Of a stretch of 14,428 bases of DNA, positions 6,634 through 13,630 are shown piece after piece (positions within the stretch are counted from its first letter, which is position 1; the number at the start of each line of letters is the position of its first letter). Under the pieces are notes generated by a model, which saw nothing but the letters and a program-made list of their open reading frames with translations, ran no database searches and was not told the origin of the DNA. Both the position numbers and the translations under genes were made by a program. Source of the DNA: Clostridia bacterium (GTDB lineage: Bacteria; Bacillota_A; Clostridia; Christensenellales; CAG-138); assembly GCA_017556125.1 (NCBI GenBank), contig JAFZCW010000042.1, forward strand, positions 1 through 14,428, written 5' to 3'.

Positions 6634-7775
6634 TGGAAAAGACGGTTCAGACTGAAAAACAGAAAACCGGATTCCGGGATTGGCTTGCAAAAAGCGACGG
6701 ATTTGTCGCCGGGCATAAATGGCCGGTGATCCTGCTCTGCGCCGCGATCATGGTGCTGATCACCGCGCTGAAATATACACTCTACCATGAGACCGGGTTT
6801 ACCGACGCATACAATATCATGCTTGCAGCGAACAGCGGGGATTGTTCAGGCGGGGACAGTGCGTTCGTGCTTACGGCCTCGATGGCGCATGCCGTGGTTT
6901 CCGTATTCGGCCCTCTTTCCATGCGGGCGTGGGGCTGGCTGCTTCTTGTGCCGGGCTTCTTCATGTTTGCGGTGATCGCTGCTAAGGCACCCGCCCAGAA
7001 CCTGGCGTCCGCGCTGGTTTTGATGGCGTTCTCCGTGTTTCTCCCGTATTTTGTCTTTATGCCGTGCGTGGATTTTATCCAGTATACGGTCTTCTTTCTG
7101 ATGGCGCTCATTCTTCTATACGTGCCGGGACAGATATGGAAACTGATATGCGGTGAGCTTCTCCTTCTTCCCGTCATCCTGCTTTTCCGGGATTACTATG
7201 CGCTGATGGCGTTTCTCGCCGCCGTGATGTACCTGTTTGCGCTTTTGTACCGGAAACCGAAAACGATCGGACAGCAGACCGTTTTTCTGATCGCCTTCGC
7301 GATCCTGTGCGTCGTATCGCTCCTGCTGCTACGTCTTATCTCGCCTGAAACGGCAAACGAGCTGTTTCTGATCAGGACGGAGACCAACATGGGGTTTGAA
7401 CATACGCCCGCTCCGGACAAGGTGATCATGGATCTGCTGCCGATGGATACATCAGTCGCGGGGTTTCTTGTGAATTATCTGGCGGCCGCGGTCCGGATCC
7501 TCGTTCCTGCGGAGCTGTGCGCCGACTTTATGGATATTCCGTTTGTCGTATTTCAGATCCTTCTGGACATCCTGATCCTGATGGAACTGATCAAGAGCAG
7601 AAGGGTAAAGGCGCGCACGGCCGTTTATTCGTTCATCATCGCGTTCTTCCTGATGTCTTTTGTGTTTGAACCCGGATTCGGATCGTGGTTCAAGCACGAG
7701 GCCGCGGCATTTCCGCTCCTGTGGCTCGGCATAGGGCACGACCGTCTGACGGCGGAAGGAGGATCCGATGCCTGA
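6633..7775 (+). CDS. Multi-pass membrane protein of unknown function
   Basis: I do not recognise this protein. It has 380 residues, with a short charged cytoplasmic-looking head (1-29) and about ten hydrophobic segments, roughly at 30-48, 99-117, 124-143, 147-164, 171-186, 189-206, 214-236, 274-293, 301-320 and 328-346, then a short one near 356-367. A loop between helices 1 and 2 (50-98) contains a Ser/Gly/Asp-rich stretch. FRDYY (185-189) and FEPGFGSWFKHEAAAFPLL (345-363) are the most motif-like pieces. The general look recalls polysaccharide polymerase or flippase-type proteins, but that is only an impression. ATG 6633 overlaps the methyltransferase stop (TGATG); the frame is open further upstream, but there it only shadows the methyltransferase. 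It overlaps the next gene by 8 bases. A membrane protein inside an RNA-modification cluster is unexpected. Confidence 0.85.
   Translation: MEKTVQTEKQKTGFRDWLAKSDGFVAGHKWPVILLCAAIMVLITALKYTLYHETGFTDAYNIMLAANSGDCSGGDSAFVLTASMAHAVVSVFGPLSMRAWGWLLLVPGFFMFAVIAAKAPAQNLASALVLMAFSVFLPYFVFMPCVDFIQYTVFFLMALILLYVPGQIWKLICGELLLLPVILLFRDYYALMAFLAAVMYLFALLYRKPKTIGQQTVFLIAFAILCVVSLLLLRLISPETANELFLIRTETNMGFEHTPAPDKVIMDLLPMDTSVAGFLVNYLAAAVRILVPAELCADFMDIPFVVFQILLDILILMELIKSRRVKARTAVYSFIIAFFLMSFVFEPGFGSWFKHEAAAFPLLWLGIGHDRLTAEGGSDA
7756..7762 (+). promoter_or_regulatory. Ribosome binding site for the double pseudouridine synthase
   Basis: AAGGAGG lies 5 bases before ATG 7768 and inside the end of the membrane-protein gene. 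It fixes the start and implies coupled translation across the 8-base overlap. Confidence 0.8.
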
Positions 7776-9129
7776 GACAGAACGCATTCCGGGGCTGGCG
7801 GCAAAATACGGTCTGACGGTTTTGTATGAGGACAACCATCTTCTGGTGGTTGAAAAACCGATCAACATGCCGGTTCAGGCTGACATATCCGGGGACGAAG
7901 ATCTCTGCACCGCATGCAGAAGATATCTGAAAGAGGAAGGGAACAAGCCCGGGGATGCCTATCTCGGCATCGTACAGAGACTCGACCGGCCCGTCGGAGG
8001 CGTGATGACGTTTGCCAAAACCAGCAAAGCGGCGGCGAGGCTTACGGCGCAGTTCAAGTCCCATTCGGCCGGGAAAAGATATGTGGCGATCGTCTGCGGG
8101 CGGTCGGAAAGCCATGCTGCGCTGAAGGATTATCTCCTGAAAGACGAGCGTACCAATATGACGTCGGTGACGGACGCGGACGTACCGGGGGCAAAACTGG
8201 CAAAGCTGTCCTACGATACGATCGGAAGAGACGGGGACGTTTCGCTTGTCGATGTTTCCCTCCAGACAGGCAGGCCGCATCAGATCCGCGTTCAGATGGC
8301 GCATGCGGGACTTCCGATCCTGGGCGACCAGCGCTATCATCCGGATGCCGTTTCCGGAAAGCCGTTCAAACGGACGCAGATCTGTCTTTGGTCCTATGCG
8401 CTGACGCTGGAACATCCCACACTGGGGGAAAAGATGACATTCTTTTCCGTTCCGAGAGGGCAGGAATGGAAGCGGTTTTCCGCCCAGATGCAGATGCTGC
8501 CAGCATTTTCCGTCTGTTCGGGCGTTTATCTGGACGACGACATGCTCGTCTGCGACAAGAAAGCGGGCGTGGAAGTGGAAGAGGAACTGCTTTCCGAGCT
8601 TTCCACCGTGTTTCCCGAGATCTATCCCGTGCACAGGCTGGACGCCAACACGCAGGGACTGGTCCTTTTCGCAAGAACAGAGGAAAAGAGACAGGAGCTT
8701 GAAGAGGCATTCTATCATCACAGGATCGGCAAGATCTACCATGCCGTTCTTGCGGGATGTCCGGGAAAAAGAAGCGGCTGTCTGACGGATTACGCGGTCA
8801 AGGACGCGGAAGAGGGAACTGTGCGCATCTGCGGCGAAAAGACGCCCGGCGCGCAGAGGATGGAGCTGGAGTACAGGATTCTGAAGGAAAAAAACGGCTG
8901 CGCGCTTGCGGAGATCGATCTTCTGACCGGCCGCACGCATCAGATCCGTGTTCAGATGGCGCACGCCGGGTATCCGGTTCTCGGAGACGACAAATACGGG
9001 AACAGGGAAATGAACAGGAGATACCGCTGCAGGACACAGCAGCTTCTCTGCAAACGGATGCGCATAGGGGAGATACAGGTTGAAAGCTGCAAGGAAATGC
9101 GGTTGCCGGAGGGATCCGATGAACGGTGA
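7768..9129 (+). CDS. Tandem RluA-type pseudouridine synthase with two catalytic domains
   Basis: RluA-family enzymes turn uridine into pseudouridine in rRNA or tRNA, and usually have one domain of about 220-300 residues. This 453-residue protein carries two. Domain 1 (about 15-235) has YEDNHLLVVEKP, the catalytic RLDRPVGG (Asp73), KRYVAIVCG (Tyr105), GRPHQIRVQMAHAG (Arg174) and LGDQRY. Domain 2 (about 248-445) has YLDDDMLVCDKKAG, HRLDANTQGL (Asp292), KIYHAVLAG (Tyr324), GRTHQIRVQMAHAG (Arg394) and LGDDKYGN. Both have the catalytic Asp and the conserved Tyr and Arg, so both may be active. The spacing of equivalent residues is 219-220. The domains differ widely outside the motifs and look like two subfamilies, RLDRPVxG and HRLDxNTxGL. 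No S4 RNA-binding domain is seen. It overlaps the preceding gene by 8 bases and tcdA by 11. Targets are unknown. Confidence 0.93.
   Translation: MPETERIPGLAAKYGLTVLYEDNHLLVVEKPINMPVQADISGDEDLCTACRRYLKEEGNKPGDAYLGIVQRLDRPVGGVMTFAKTSKAAARLTAQFKSHSAGKRYVAIVCGRSESHAALKDYLLKDERTNMTSVTDADVPGAKLAKLSYDTIGRDGDVSLVDVSLQTGRPHQIRVQMAHAGLPILGDQRYHPDAVSGKPFKRTQICLWSYALTLEHPTLGEKMTFFSVPRGQEWKRFSAQMQMLPAFSVCSGVYLDDDMLVCDKKAGVEVEEELLSELSTVFPEIYPVHRLDANTQGLVLFARTEEKRQELEEAFYHHRIGKIYHAVLAGCPGKRSGCLTDYAVKDAEEGTVRICGEKTPGAQRMELEYRILKEKNGCALAEIDLLTGRTHQIRVQMAHAGYPVLGDDKYGNREMNRRYRCRTQQLLCKRMRIGEIQVESCKEMRLPEGSDER
9108..9113 (+). promoter_or_regulatory. Ribosome binding site that decides the tcdA start
   Basis: GGAGGG lies 5 bases before ATG 9119. 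The frame is open back to an ATG at 9080, but the thirteen extra residues (MKAARKCGCRRDP) do not resemble the family and overlap more of the preceding gene. Confidence 0.75.
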
Positions 9130-9805
9130 GTGGGCACAGCGTACGGAGCTCCTGATCGGAGAAGACGGGGTCCGGAAGCTTCAGAACAGCTTTATAGCGG
9201 TTGCAGGACTTGGGGGCGTGGGCGGACACTGCACGGAAGCGCTTGCCCGCGCCGGGATCGGAAAGCTTCATCTGATCGATTCGGATGTCGTTCAGCCCAG
9301 CAATCTGAACAGACAGCTGATCGCCACCAGGGAAACGGTGGGCATGCTCAAGACTGCTGCCATGAGGCAGAGACTTTGCATGGTTTCAGACTGCGAGGTC
9401 ACCAGTTCGGAAGTCTTCATTACGCCGGAGACGGTCGAGGAGGCTTTTTCCGCCGGCGAACCGGATTTTATTGTGGATGCGATCGATTCCGTTCAGGGGA
9501 AGCTTGCGATCGCCGCTTACGCCCGTTCACACGGGATTCAGATGATTTCCTGCCTTGGCGCCGGGAACCGCCTGGACGCTTCGGCTTTTTATATTACGGA
9601 CATTTTTCAGACGTCCGGCGATCCCCTTGCAAGGAAGTTCAGAAGCATGCTTCGGAAGGCGGGGATCGAAGAGCTGCCCGTTGTCATTTCACGGGAACCC
9701 GCAAGGAGAGCGGAAGGGCAGACGGTGATCGGATCGATCGCCCCGGTGCCGGGTGCGGAAGGACTGGCTGCCGCCAGTTATGTTATACGGAAACTTTTGG
9801 CATGA
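9119..9805 (+). CDS. tcdA: tRNA threonylcarbamoyladenosine dehydratase TcdA
   Basis: TcdA (formerly YgdL/CsdL) is an E1-like enzyme that uses ATP to dehydrate t6A at position 37 of ANN-decoding tRNAs into cyclic ct6A. The protein has 228 residues, somewhat shorter than the E. coli form of about 268. The opening QRTELLIGEDGVRKLQNS (7-24) is typical. The nucleotide-binding GLGGVGG is at 30-36, followed by EALARAGIG, LIDSDVVQPSNLNRQ (52-66), where Asp55 and Asp57 fit the ATP site, FIVDAIDSVQGK (117-128), and SCLGAGNRLD (144-153). The C-terminal VPGAEGLAAASYVIRKLL also fits. It lacks the rhodanese or Cys-rich parts of MoeB/ThiF enzymes, and no sulfur carrier gene lies nearby. It overlaps the pseudouridine synthase gene by 11 bases, so the two RNA modification enzymes are probably translated together. 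Confidence 0.93.
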   Translation: MNGEWAQRTELLIGEDGVRKLQNSFIAVAGLGGVGGHCTEALARAGIGKLHLIDSDVVQPSNLNRQLIATRETVGMLKTAAMRQRLCMVSDCEVTSSEVFITPETVEEAFSAGEPDFIVDAIDSVQGKLAIAAYARSHGIQMISCLGAGNRLDASAFYITDIFQTSGDPLARKFRSMLRKAGIEELPVVISREPARRAEGQTVIGSIAPVPGAEGLAAASYVIRKLLA

Positions 9806-9830
9806 AACATTTTTGAAAGGAGAACAGGCA

Positions 9831-11564
9831 ATGGATTTCATGAAGGAATACGATTCCTGGATGACGTCTGGCGCGCTTAAGGAAGCGGACAGAGAAGAAC
9901 TTGAATCGATCCGGGAGGATCGGAAAGAGATAGAGGAGCGGTTCTATACGGAACTTGAGTTCGGCACGGCCGGGCTCAGGGGCATCATCCGCATAGGAAC
10001 AAACGGAATGAATGAGTATGTCATCCGCAGAGCGACACAGGGGCTTTCCGATTATATGAACGCGCTGCCCGGCGCCGCGGAAAGAGGCGTCTGCATCGCC
10101 TACGATTCGAGACACTATTCCGATGTTTTCGCCAGAGAAGCAGCATGCGTTCTGGCCGCGAATGGGATCAGGGTTCGGCTGTTTTCGACCCTGCACTCGG
10201 TGCCGCAGTTGTCCTACGCGATCCGTCATCAGAACTGCATCGCCGGGATCGTCATTACCGCAAGTCATAATCCCGCGAAATATAACGGATATAAGGTTTA
10301 CTGGGAGCACGGCGGACAGGTCGCGCCGGAACAGGCGGCGGATATCTATGCCTGCATCCAGAAGGTGCCGTTCTTCAGCGAGAAAACCTGTGACTACGAA
10401 GAAGCGGTGGCTTCCGGAAAGATCGGGCTGATCGGAAGGGAAGAGGATGAAGCATATTATGAAGTGACGAAGTCCGTCCTGCTCCGTCCGGAACTCGTTC
10501 GCGAGAAGGGGAAGGACCTTTCCATCGTTTATACGCCCCTGCACGGAACGGGAAGCATCCCGGTGCAGGAGATCCTGAAACAGATCGGGGTAACGAATGT
10601 TTCCGTCGTTCCGGAACAGGAAAAGCCGGACGGGGCATTTCCGACAGTCACGGCGCCGAATCCGGAGAACCCCGACGCGTTCAGACTGGCGTTCACGCTT
10701 GCCGAGGAAAAAGGCGCAACCGTGATCCTGGCGACGGATCCGGATGCGGACCGGCTGGGAATCGCCGTCAAGACGACGGAGGGAAAATGGATGCTGCTGA
10801 CAGGCAATCAGATCGGAAGTCTGCTTCTCCAGCACATCATCAGCGAGAGGAAGAAAACCGGAACGCTTCCGGAAAATGCGGTCGCGGTCAAATCCATTGT
10901 TTCGACGCAGCTTGCAAGAGCGATCGCGGAGAAAAACGGCGTTGAGATGGAAGACGTGCTGACAGGATTCCGGTTCATTTCCGAAAAGATCGACGAATAC
11001 GAAAAGTCGGGAGAGAAAACGTTCCTGTTCGGCTTTGAAGAAAGCTACGGATTCCTGGCCGGCGGATTCTCCCGGGACAAGGACGCGATCTGCTCTTCCA
11101 TGCTGGCCGCGGAAATGTGCGTGTGCTGCGCCGAAAAGGGAATGACGCTCTACGATGCGCTGCGCGAGGTGTACGCGGAATACGGATACTTCAAGGAAAG
11201 CGTCGCGAACTATACGCTGGAAGGGAAGGAAGGCATTGAGAAGATCGCGGGGGCGATGCGCGCCATGAAAGCAAGCCCCTGGAAAGACGTTGCGGGGTAT
11301 CCCGTATCTGCCGTCGAGGACTACTCCTCCGGAATCTGCACCTTCGATGACGGCAGCGAAACCTGCCTGACACTTCCGAGAAGCAATATGATCCGCTATC
11401 TGTTTGACGGCGGGGACTGGATCGTCGTGCGGCCTTCCGGAACGGAACCGAAGCTGAAGCTCTATGTGGGAGCCAGCGACGCGGATGAGAAGAAGCTGGA
11501 TGAGAAACTGGAGAGCATGAAAGCGGACTGCGACGGCAGACTGCGGGCGGCGCTGGGGCTCTGA
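9831..11564 (+). CDS. pgcA: Phosphoglucomutase / phosphomannomutase, PgcA-like
   Basis: This alpha-D-phosphohexomutase interconverts sugar 6-phosphate and 1-phosphate, linking glycolysis to UDP-glucose and envelope polymers. The 577 residues are close to B. subtilis PgcA. All four active-site loops are visible: ITASHNPAKYNGYKVYW at 142-158 with phosphoserine Ser145, the metal-binding DPDADR at 303-308, the sugar-specificity loop GFEESYGF at 401-408, and the phosphate-binding RPSGTEPKLK at 534-543. The N-terminal LEFGTAGLRG (42-51) is also conserved. ATG 9831 is chosen because AAAGGAG lies about 8 bases before it; the frame is open to 9753, but that part overlaps tcdA. It follows tcdA by 25 bases, so it is probably at the end of the same operon. 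Glucose or mannose preference cannot be told from the motifs alone. Confidence 0.95.
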   Translation: MDFMKEYDSWMTSGALKEADREELESIREDRKEIEERFYTELEFGTAGLRGIIRIGTNGMNEYVIRRATQGLSDYMNALPGAAERGVCIAYDSRHYSDVFAREAACVLAANGIRVRLFSTLHSVPQLSYAIRHQNCIAGIVITASHNPAKYNGYKVYWEHGGQVAPEQAADIYACIQKVPFFSEKTCDYEEAVASGKIGLIGREEDEAYYEVTKSVLLRPELVREKGKDLSIVYTPLHGTGSIPVQEILKQIGVTNVSVVPEQEKPDGAFPTVTAPNPENPDAFRLAFTLAEEKGATVILATDPDADRLGIAVKTTEGKWMLLTGNQIGSLLLQHIISERKKTGTLPENAVAVKSIVSTQLARAIAEKNGVEMEDVLTGFRFISEKIDEYEKSGEKTFLFGFEESYGFLAGGFSRDKDAICSSMLAAEMCVCCAEKGMTLYDALREVYAEYGYFKESVANYTLEGKEGIEKIAGAMRAMKASPWKDVAGYPVSAVEDYSSGICTFDDGSETCLTLPRSNMIRYLFDGGDWIVVRPSGTEPKLKLYVGASDADEKKLDEKLESMKADCDGRLRAALGL

Positions 11565-11572
11565 CGGCAATC

Positions 11573-11601
11573 TTGACCGCATAAAACGGATTTGGTATAA
11601 T
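11573..11601 (+). promoter_or_regulatory. Strong promoter for typA
   Basis: TTGACC (11573-11578) is followed after exactly 17 bases by TATAAT (11596-11601), with TGG just before it (11593-11595) forming an extended -10. This is the best promoter match in the window. Transcription would start near 11608, about 32 bases before the typA ATG, and just 9 bases separate the preceding stop codon from the -35. Confidence 0.85.
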
Positions 11602-11604
11602 TAT

Positions 11605-11634
11605 CCCCGTTTTTTGGAGAAAAGAGGGGTTTTT
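11605..11634 (+). promoter_or_regulatory. Leader hairpin over the typA ribosome binding site
   Basis: CCCC (11605-11608) can pair with GGGG (11626-11629), and UUUU (11611-11614) with AAAA (11620-11623), giving a 10-position stem with one G-A mismatch and one G-U pair. The 3' arm contains the likely Shine-Dalgarno sequence AGAGGGG (11623-11629) and is followed by TTTTT (11630-11634). It could hide the ribosome binding site or act as a weak attenuator, depending on the exact transcription start. Drawn by hand from the sequence. Confidence 0.35.
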
Positions 11635-11639
11635 CACAC

Positions 11640-13472
11640 ATGGACATTCGTAATGTCGCTATCATAGCGCATGTTGATCATGGCAAGACGACGCTGGTCG
11701 ATCAGCTTCTGCGCGATGCAGGTGTTCTGAGAAGAAGCGAGCAGGGCGTTGAAAGAATCATGGACAGCAACGATCTCGAAAGAGAGAGAGGAATCACGAT
11801 CCTGTCCAAGAATACGTCCGTAACATACAAGAATACACGCATTAACATCGTTGACACGCCCGGCCATGCCGATTTCGGCGGCGAGGTGGAGCGTATTCTT
11901 CAGATGGTGGACGGCGTGCTGCTTCTTGTGGACGCGTTTGAGGGATGCATGCCTCAGACGAGGTTCGTTCTGCGCAAGGCGCTGGAACTGAACAAGGTTC
12001 CCGTTGTCGTTGTCAACAAGATCGACCGGCCGGAAGCAAGACCGGACGAAGTGCTGGATGAGACCCTGGAACTGTTCCTTGAACTCGGGGCCAACGATCA
12101 GCAGATCGATTTTCCTGTGGTGTACACCTCCGCAAGGGAAGGAAAATCGGGACTGTCGCCGGACAATCTGACGAACAGCATGGTTCCGCTGTTCGACACG
12201 ATCCTTGAGACGATCCCGGCGCCCCAGATGGATACGGATCAGCCGCTTCAGATCCTTTTTTCCGCGATCGATTATGACGACTATGTCGGCAAGATCGGAA
12301 TCGGGCGGATCGAAAGGGGCGTTGTGAAAAAGGCGATGCCGGTGGTGGTCTGCGGCGGTGAAAAGAATCAGGAAGTTCCCGCAAAGATCACGCGCGTCTA
12401 TCACTATGAAGGCCTTCAGAGGATCGAAGCGGAAGAGGCCTACGCGGGAGATATCGTCTGCGTGGCGGGGATCGACAGCCTGAACGTCGGCGATACCGTC
12501 TGCGATCCTTCACTGATCGAACCCATGCCGTTTGTCCGGATCGACGAGCCGACGGTATCCATGCTTTTCGTAGTGAACGACAGTCCCTTTGCCGGCCGTG
12601 AGGGCAAGTACGTTACGGGAAGAAATCTCCGCGACCGTCTCTTTAACGAGGTGAAGACGAACGTCGCCATGCGTGTGGAAGAAACGGGTACTACGGACGC
12701 GTTCCGAGTATCCGGGCGCGGCGAGCTGCATCTGTCCATCCTGATCGAACAGATGAGGAGGCAGGGATACGAATTTGCCGTTTCACGTCCGAAAGTCATC
12801 ATGAAGAAGAACGAGAACGGCGAGACCACCGAGCCTATTGAAGAATTGACGATCGACGTGCCGCAGGAATATGTCGGTGCGGTCATGGAAAAGCTCGGAA
12901 ACCGCAAAGCCGAACTGGTGGATATGATACCCCAGGGAGAGAACAGCACCCGGCTGAAGTTTCTGATCCCCGCGCGCGGACTGATGGGATACCGTTCCGA
13001 ACTGATGACGGACACCCGAGGGAACGGAGTCATGAATCATGTCTTCCATGCGTATGAACCGTATAAAGGACCGATCCCCGAGAGAAGCACGGGGAGCCTT
13101 GTGGCGCATGAGACGGGCAGCACCTCGAGCTACGGACTGTTCAACACACAGGACCGCGGACGGCTGTTCGTCGGACCGGGGGTTCCCGTTTACGAGGGGC
13201 AGATCGTCGGTGAAAGCGCAAGAGCCGGCGACATCGTGGTCAACGTGTGCAAGAAAAAACATGTAACGAACATGCGCGCTGCCGGATCGGATGAGGCGCT
13301 TCGCCTTACACCCCCGGTGGAACTGACGCTTGAGCAGTGCATGGAATTCGTGACGGACGACGAGCTTGTTGAAATCACGCCGAAATCGATCCGCATGAGA
13401 AAACGGCTTCTGTCAAAGGACGCGCGCGTCAAGGCGTTCAATGCGGCGGCAAGATCTGGCGGGATCGGATGA
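11640..13472 (+). CDS. typA: Translational GTPase TypA/BipA
   Basis: TypA (BipA) is an EF-G-like ribosome-binding GTPase that helps 50S assembly and adaptation to cold and stress. The 610 residues match the usual length (about 607 in E. coli). G1, AHVDHGKT, is at 10-17; the switch I segment RERGITI at 48-54; G3, DTPGH, at 72-76; G4, NKID, at 126-129; and G5, TSA, follows FPVVY near 164. Later, GRGELHLSI marks the EF-G domain III-type region, and IPARGLMGYRSEL plus the HVFHAYEPYKG segment belong to the TypA-specific C-terminal part. ATG 11640 has AGAGGGG 10 bases upstream. The gene has its own strong promoter and terminator, so it is probably a single-gene unit. Its leader can form a hairpin covering the ribosome binding site. 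Confidence 0.98.
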   Translation: MDIRNVAIIAHVDHGKTTLVDQLLRDAGVLRRSEQGVERIMDSNDLERERGITILSKNTSVTYKNTRINIVDTPGHADFGGEVERILQMVDGVLLLVDAFEGCMPQTRFVLRKALELNKVPVVVVNKIDRPEARPDEVLDETLELFLELGANDQQIDFPVVYTSAREGKSGLSPDNLTNSMVPLFDTILETIPAPQMDTDQPLQILFSAIDYDDYVGKIGIGRIERGVVKKAMPVVVCGGEKNQEVPAKITRVYHYEGLQRIEAEEAYAGDIVCVAGIDSLNVGDTVCDPSLIEPMPFVRIDEPTVSMLFVVNDSPFAGREGKYVTGRNLRDRLFNEVKTNVAMRVEETGTTDAFRVSGRGELHLSILIEQMRRQGYEFAVSRPKVIMKKNENGETTEPIEELTIDVPQEYVGAVMEKLGNRKAELVDMIPQGENSTRLKFLIPARGLMGYRSELMTDTRGNGVMNHVFHAYEPYKGPIPERSTGSLVAHETGSTSSYGLFNTQDRGRLFVGPGVPVYEGQIVGESARAGDIVVNVCKKKHVTNMRAAGSDEALRLTPPVELTLEQCMEFVTDDELVEITPKSIRMRKRLLSKDARVKAFNAAARSGGIG

Positions 13473-13474
13473 GG

Positions 13475-13490
13475 TCCGGGAAAACCCGGA
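13475..13490 (+). repeat. Small perfect hairpin just after typA
   Basis: TCCGGG and CCCGGA form a perfect 6-bp stem around AAAA, 2 bases after the typA stop. No T tract follows, so it is not a terminator by itself. It could protect the 3' end of the message or pause polymerase ahead of the true terminator. Confidence 0.4.
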
Positions 13491-13537
13491 GAGTCAACCA
13501 GACGCGGAACGAACGGATACAGCGAAATCAGGAAGAG

Positions 13538-13569
13538 AAAACGGGATCGCTCGGACGATTCCGTTTTTT
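13538..13569 (+). terminator. Rho-independent terminator of typA
   Basis: AAAACGGGATCG (13538-13549) pairs with CGATTCCGTTTT (13556-13567) over 12 positions with one G-U pair, around a 6-base loop, and the stem runs into six T residues (13564-13569). It closes the typA unit before the next promoter. Confidence 0.9.
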
Positions 13570-13574
13570 GTTGC

Positions 13575-13604
13575 TTGAAGAGCCTTTTCCCAGCACGATA
13601 TACT
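13575..13604 (+). promoter_or_regulatory. Promoter for the DUF2804 gene
   Basis: TTGAAG (13575-13580) and TATACT (13599-13604) are 18 bases apart, right after the typA terminator. Transcription would start near 13611, leaving a leader of about 20 bases that contains AGGAGGT. Confidence 0.6.
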
Positions 13605-13630
13605 ATTAGGGAAGAACAGGAGGTGCGGGC

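Noticed and set aside
5665..6690. A 341-codon open frame on the - strand across the methyltransferase gene
   Set aside because: Antisense shadow; the + strand gene has SAM motif I and DPPSYG, and the - frame would run through the divergent promoter region.
7690..8964. A 424-codon open frame on the - strand across the double pseudouridine synthase
   Set aside because: Antisense shadow of a gene with clear catalytic motifs on the + strand.
9783..11582. A 599-codon open frame on the - strand across the phosphoglucomutase gene
   Set aside because: It lies antisense to a gene with four certain active-site motifs, and its translation (rich in Arg, His and Phe, with no recognisable motif) looks like an antisense shadow. 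The sense gene rarely uses TTA, CTA or TCA codons, which would place stops there.
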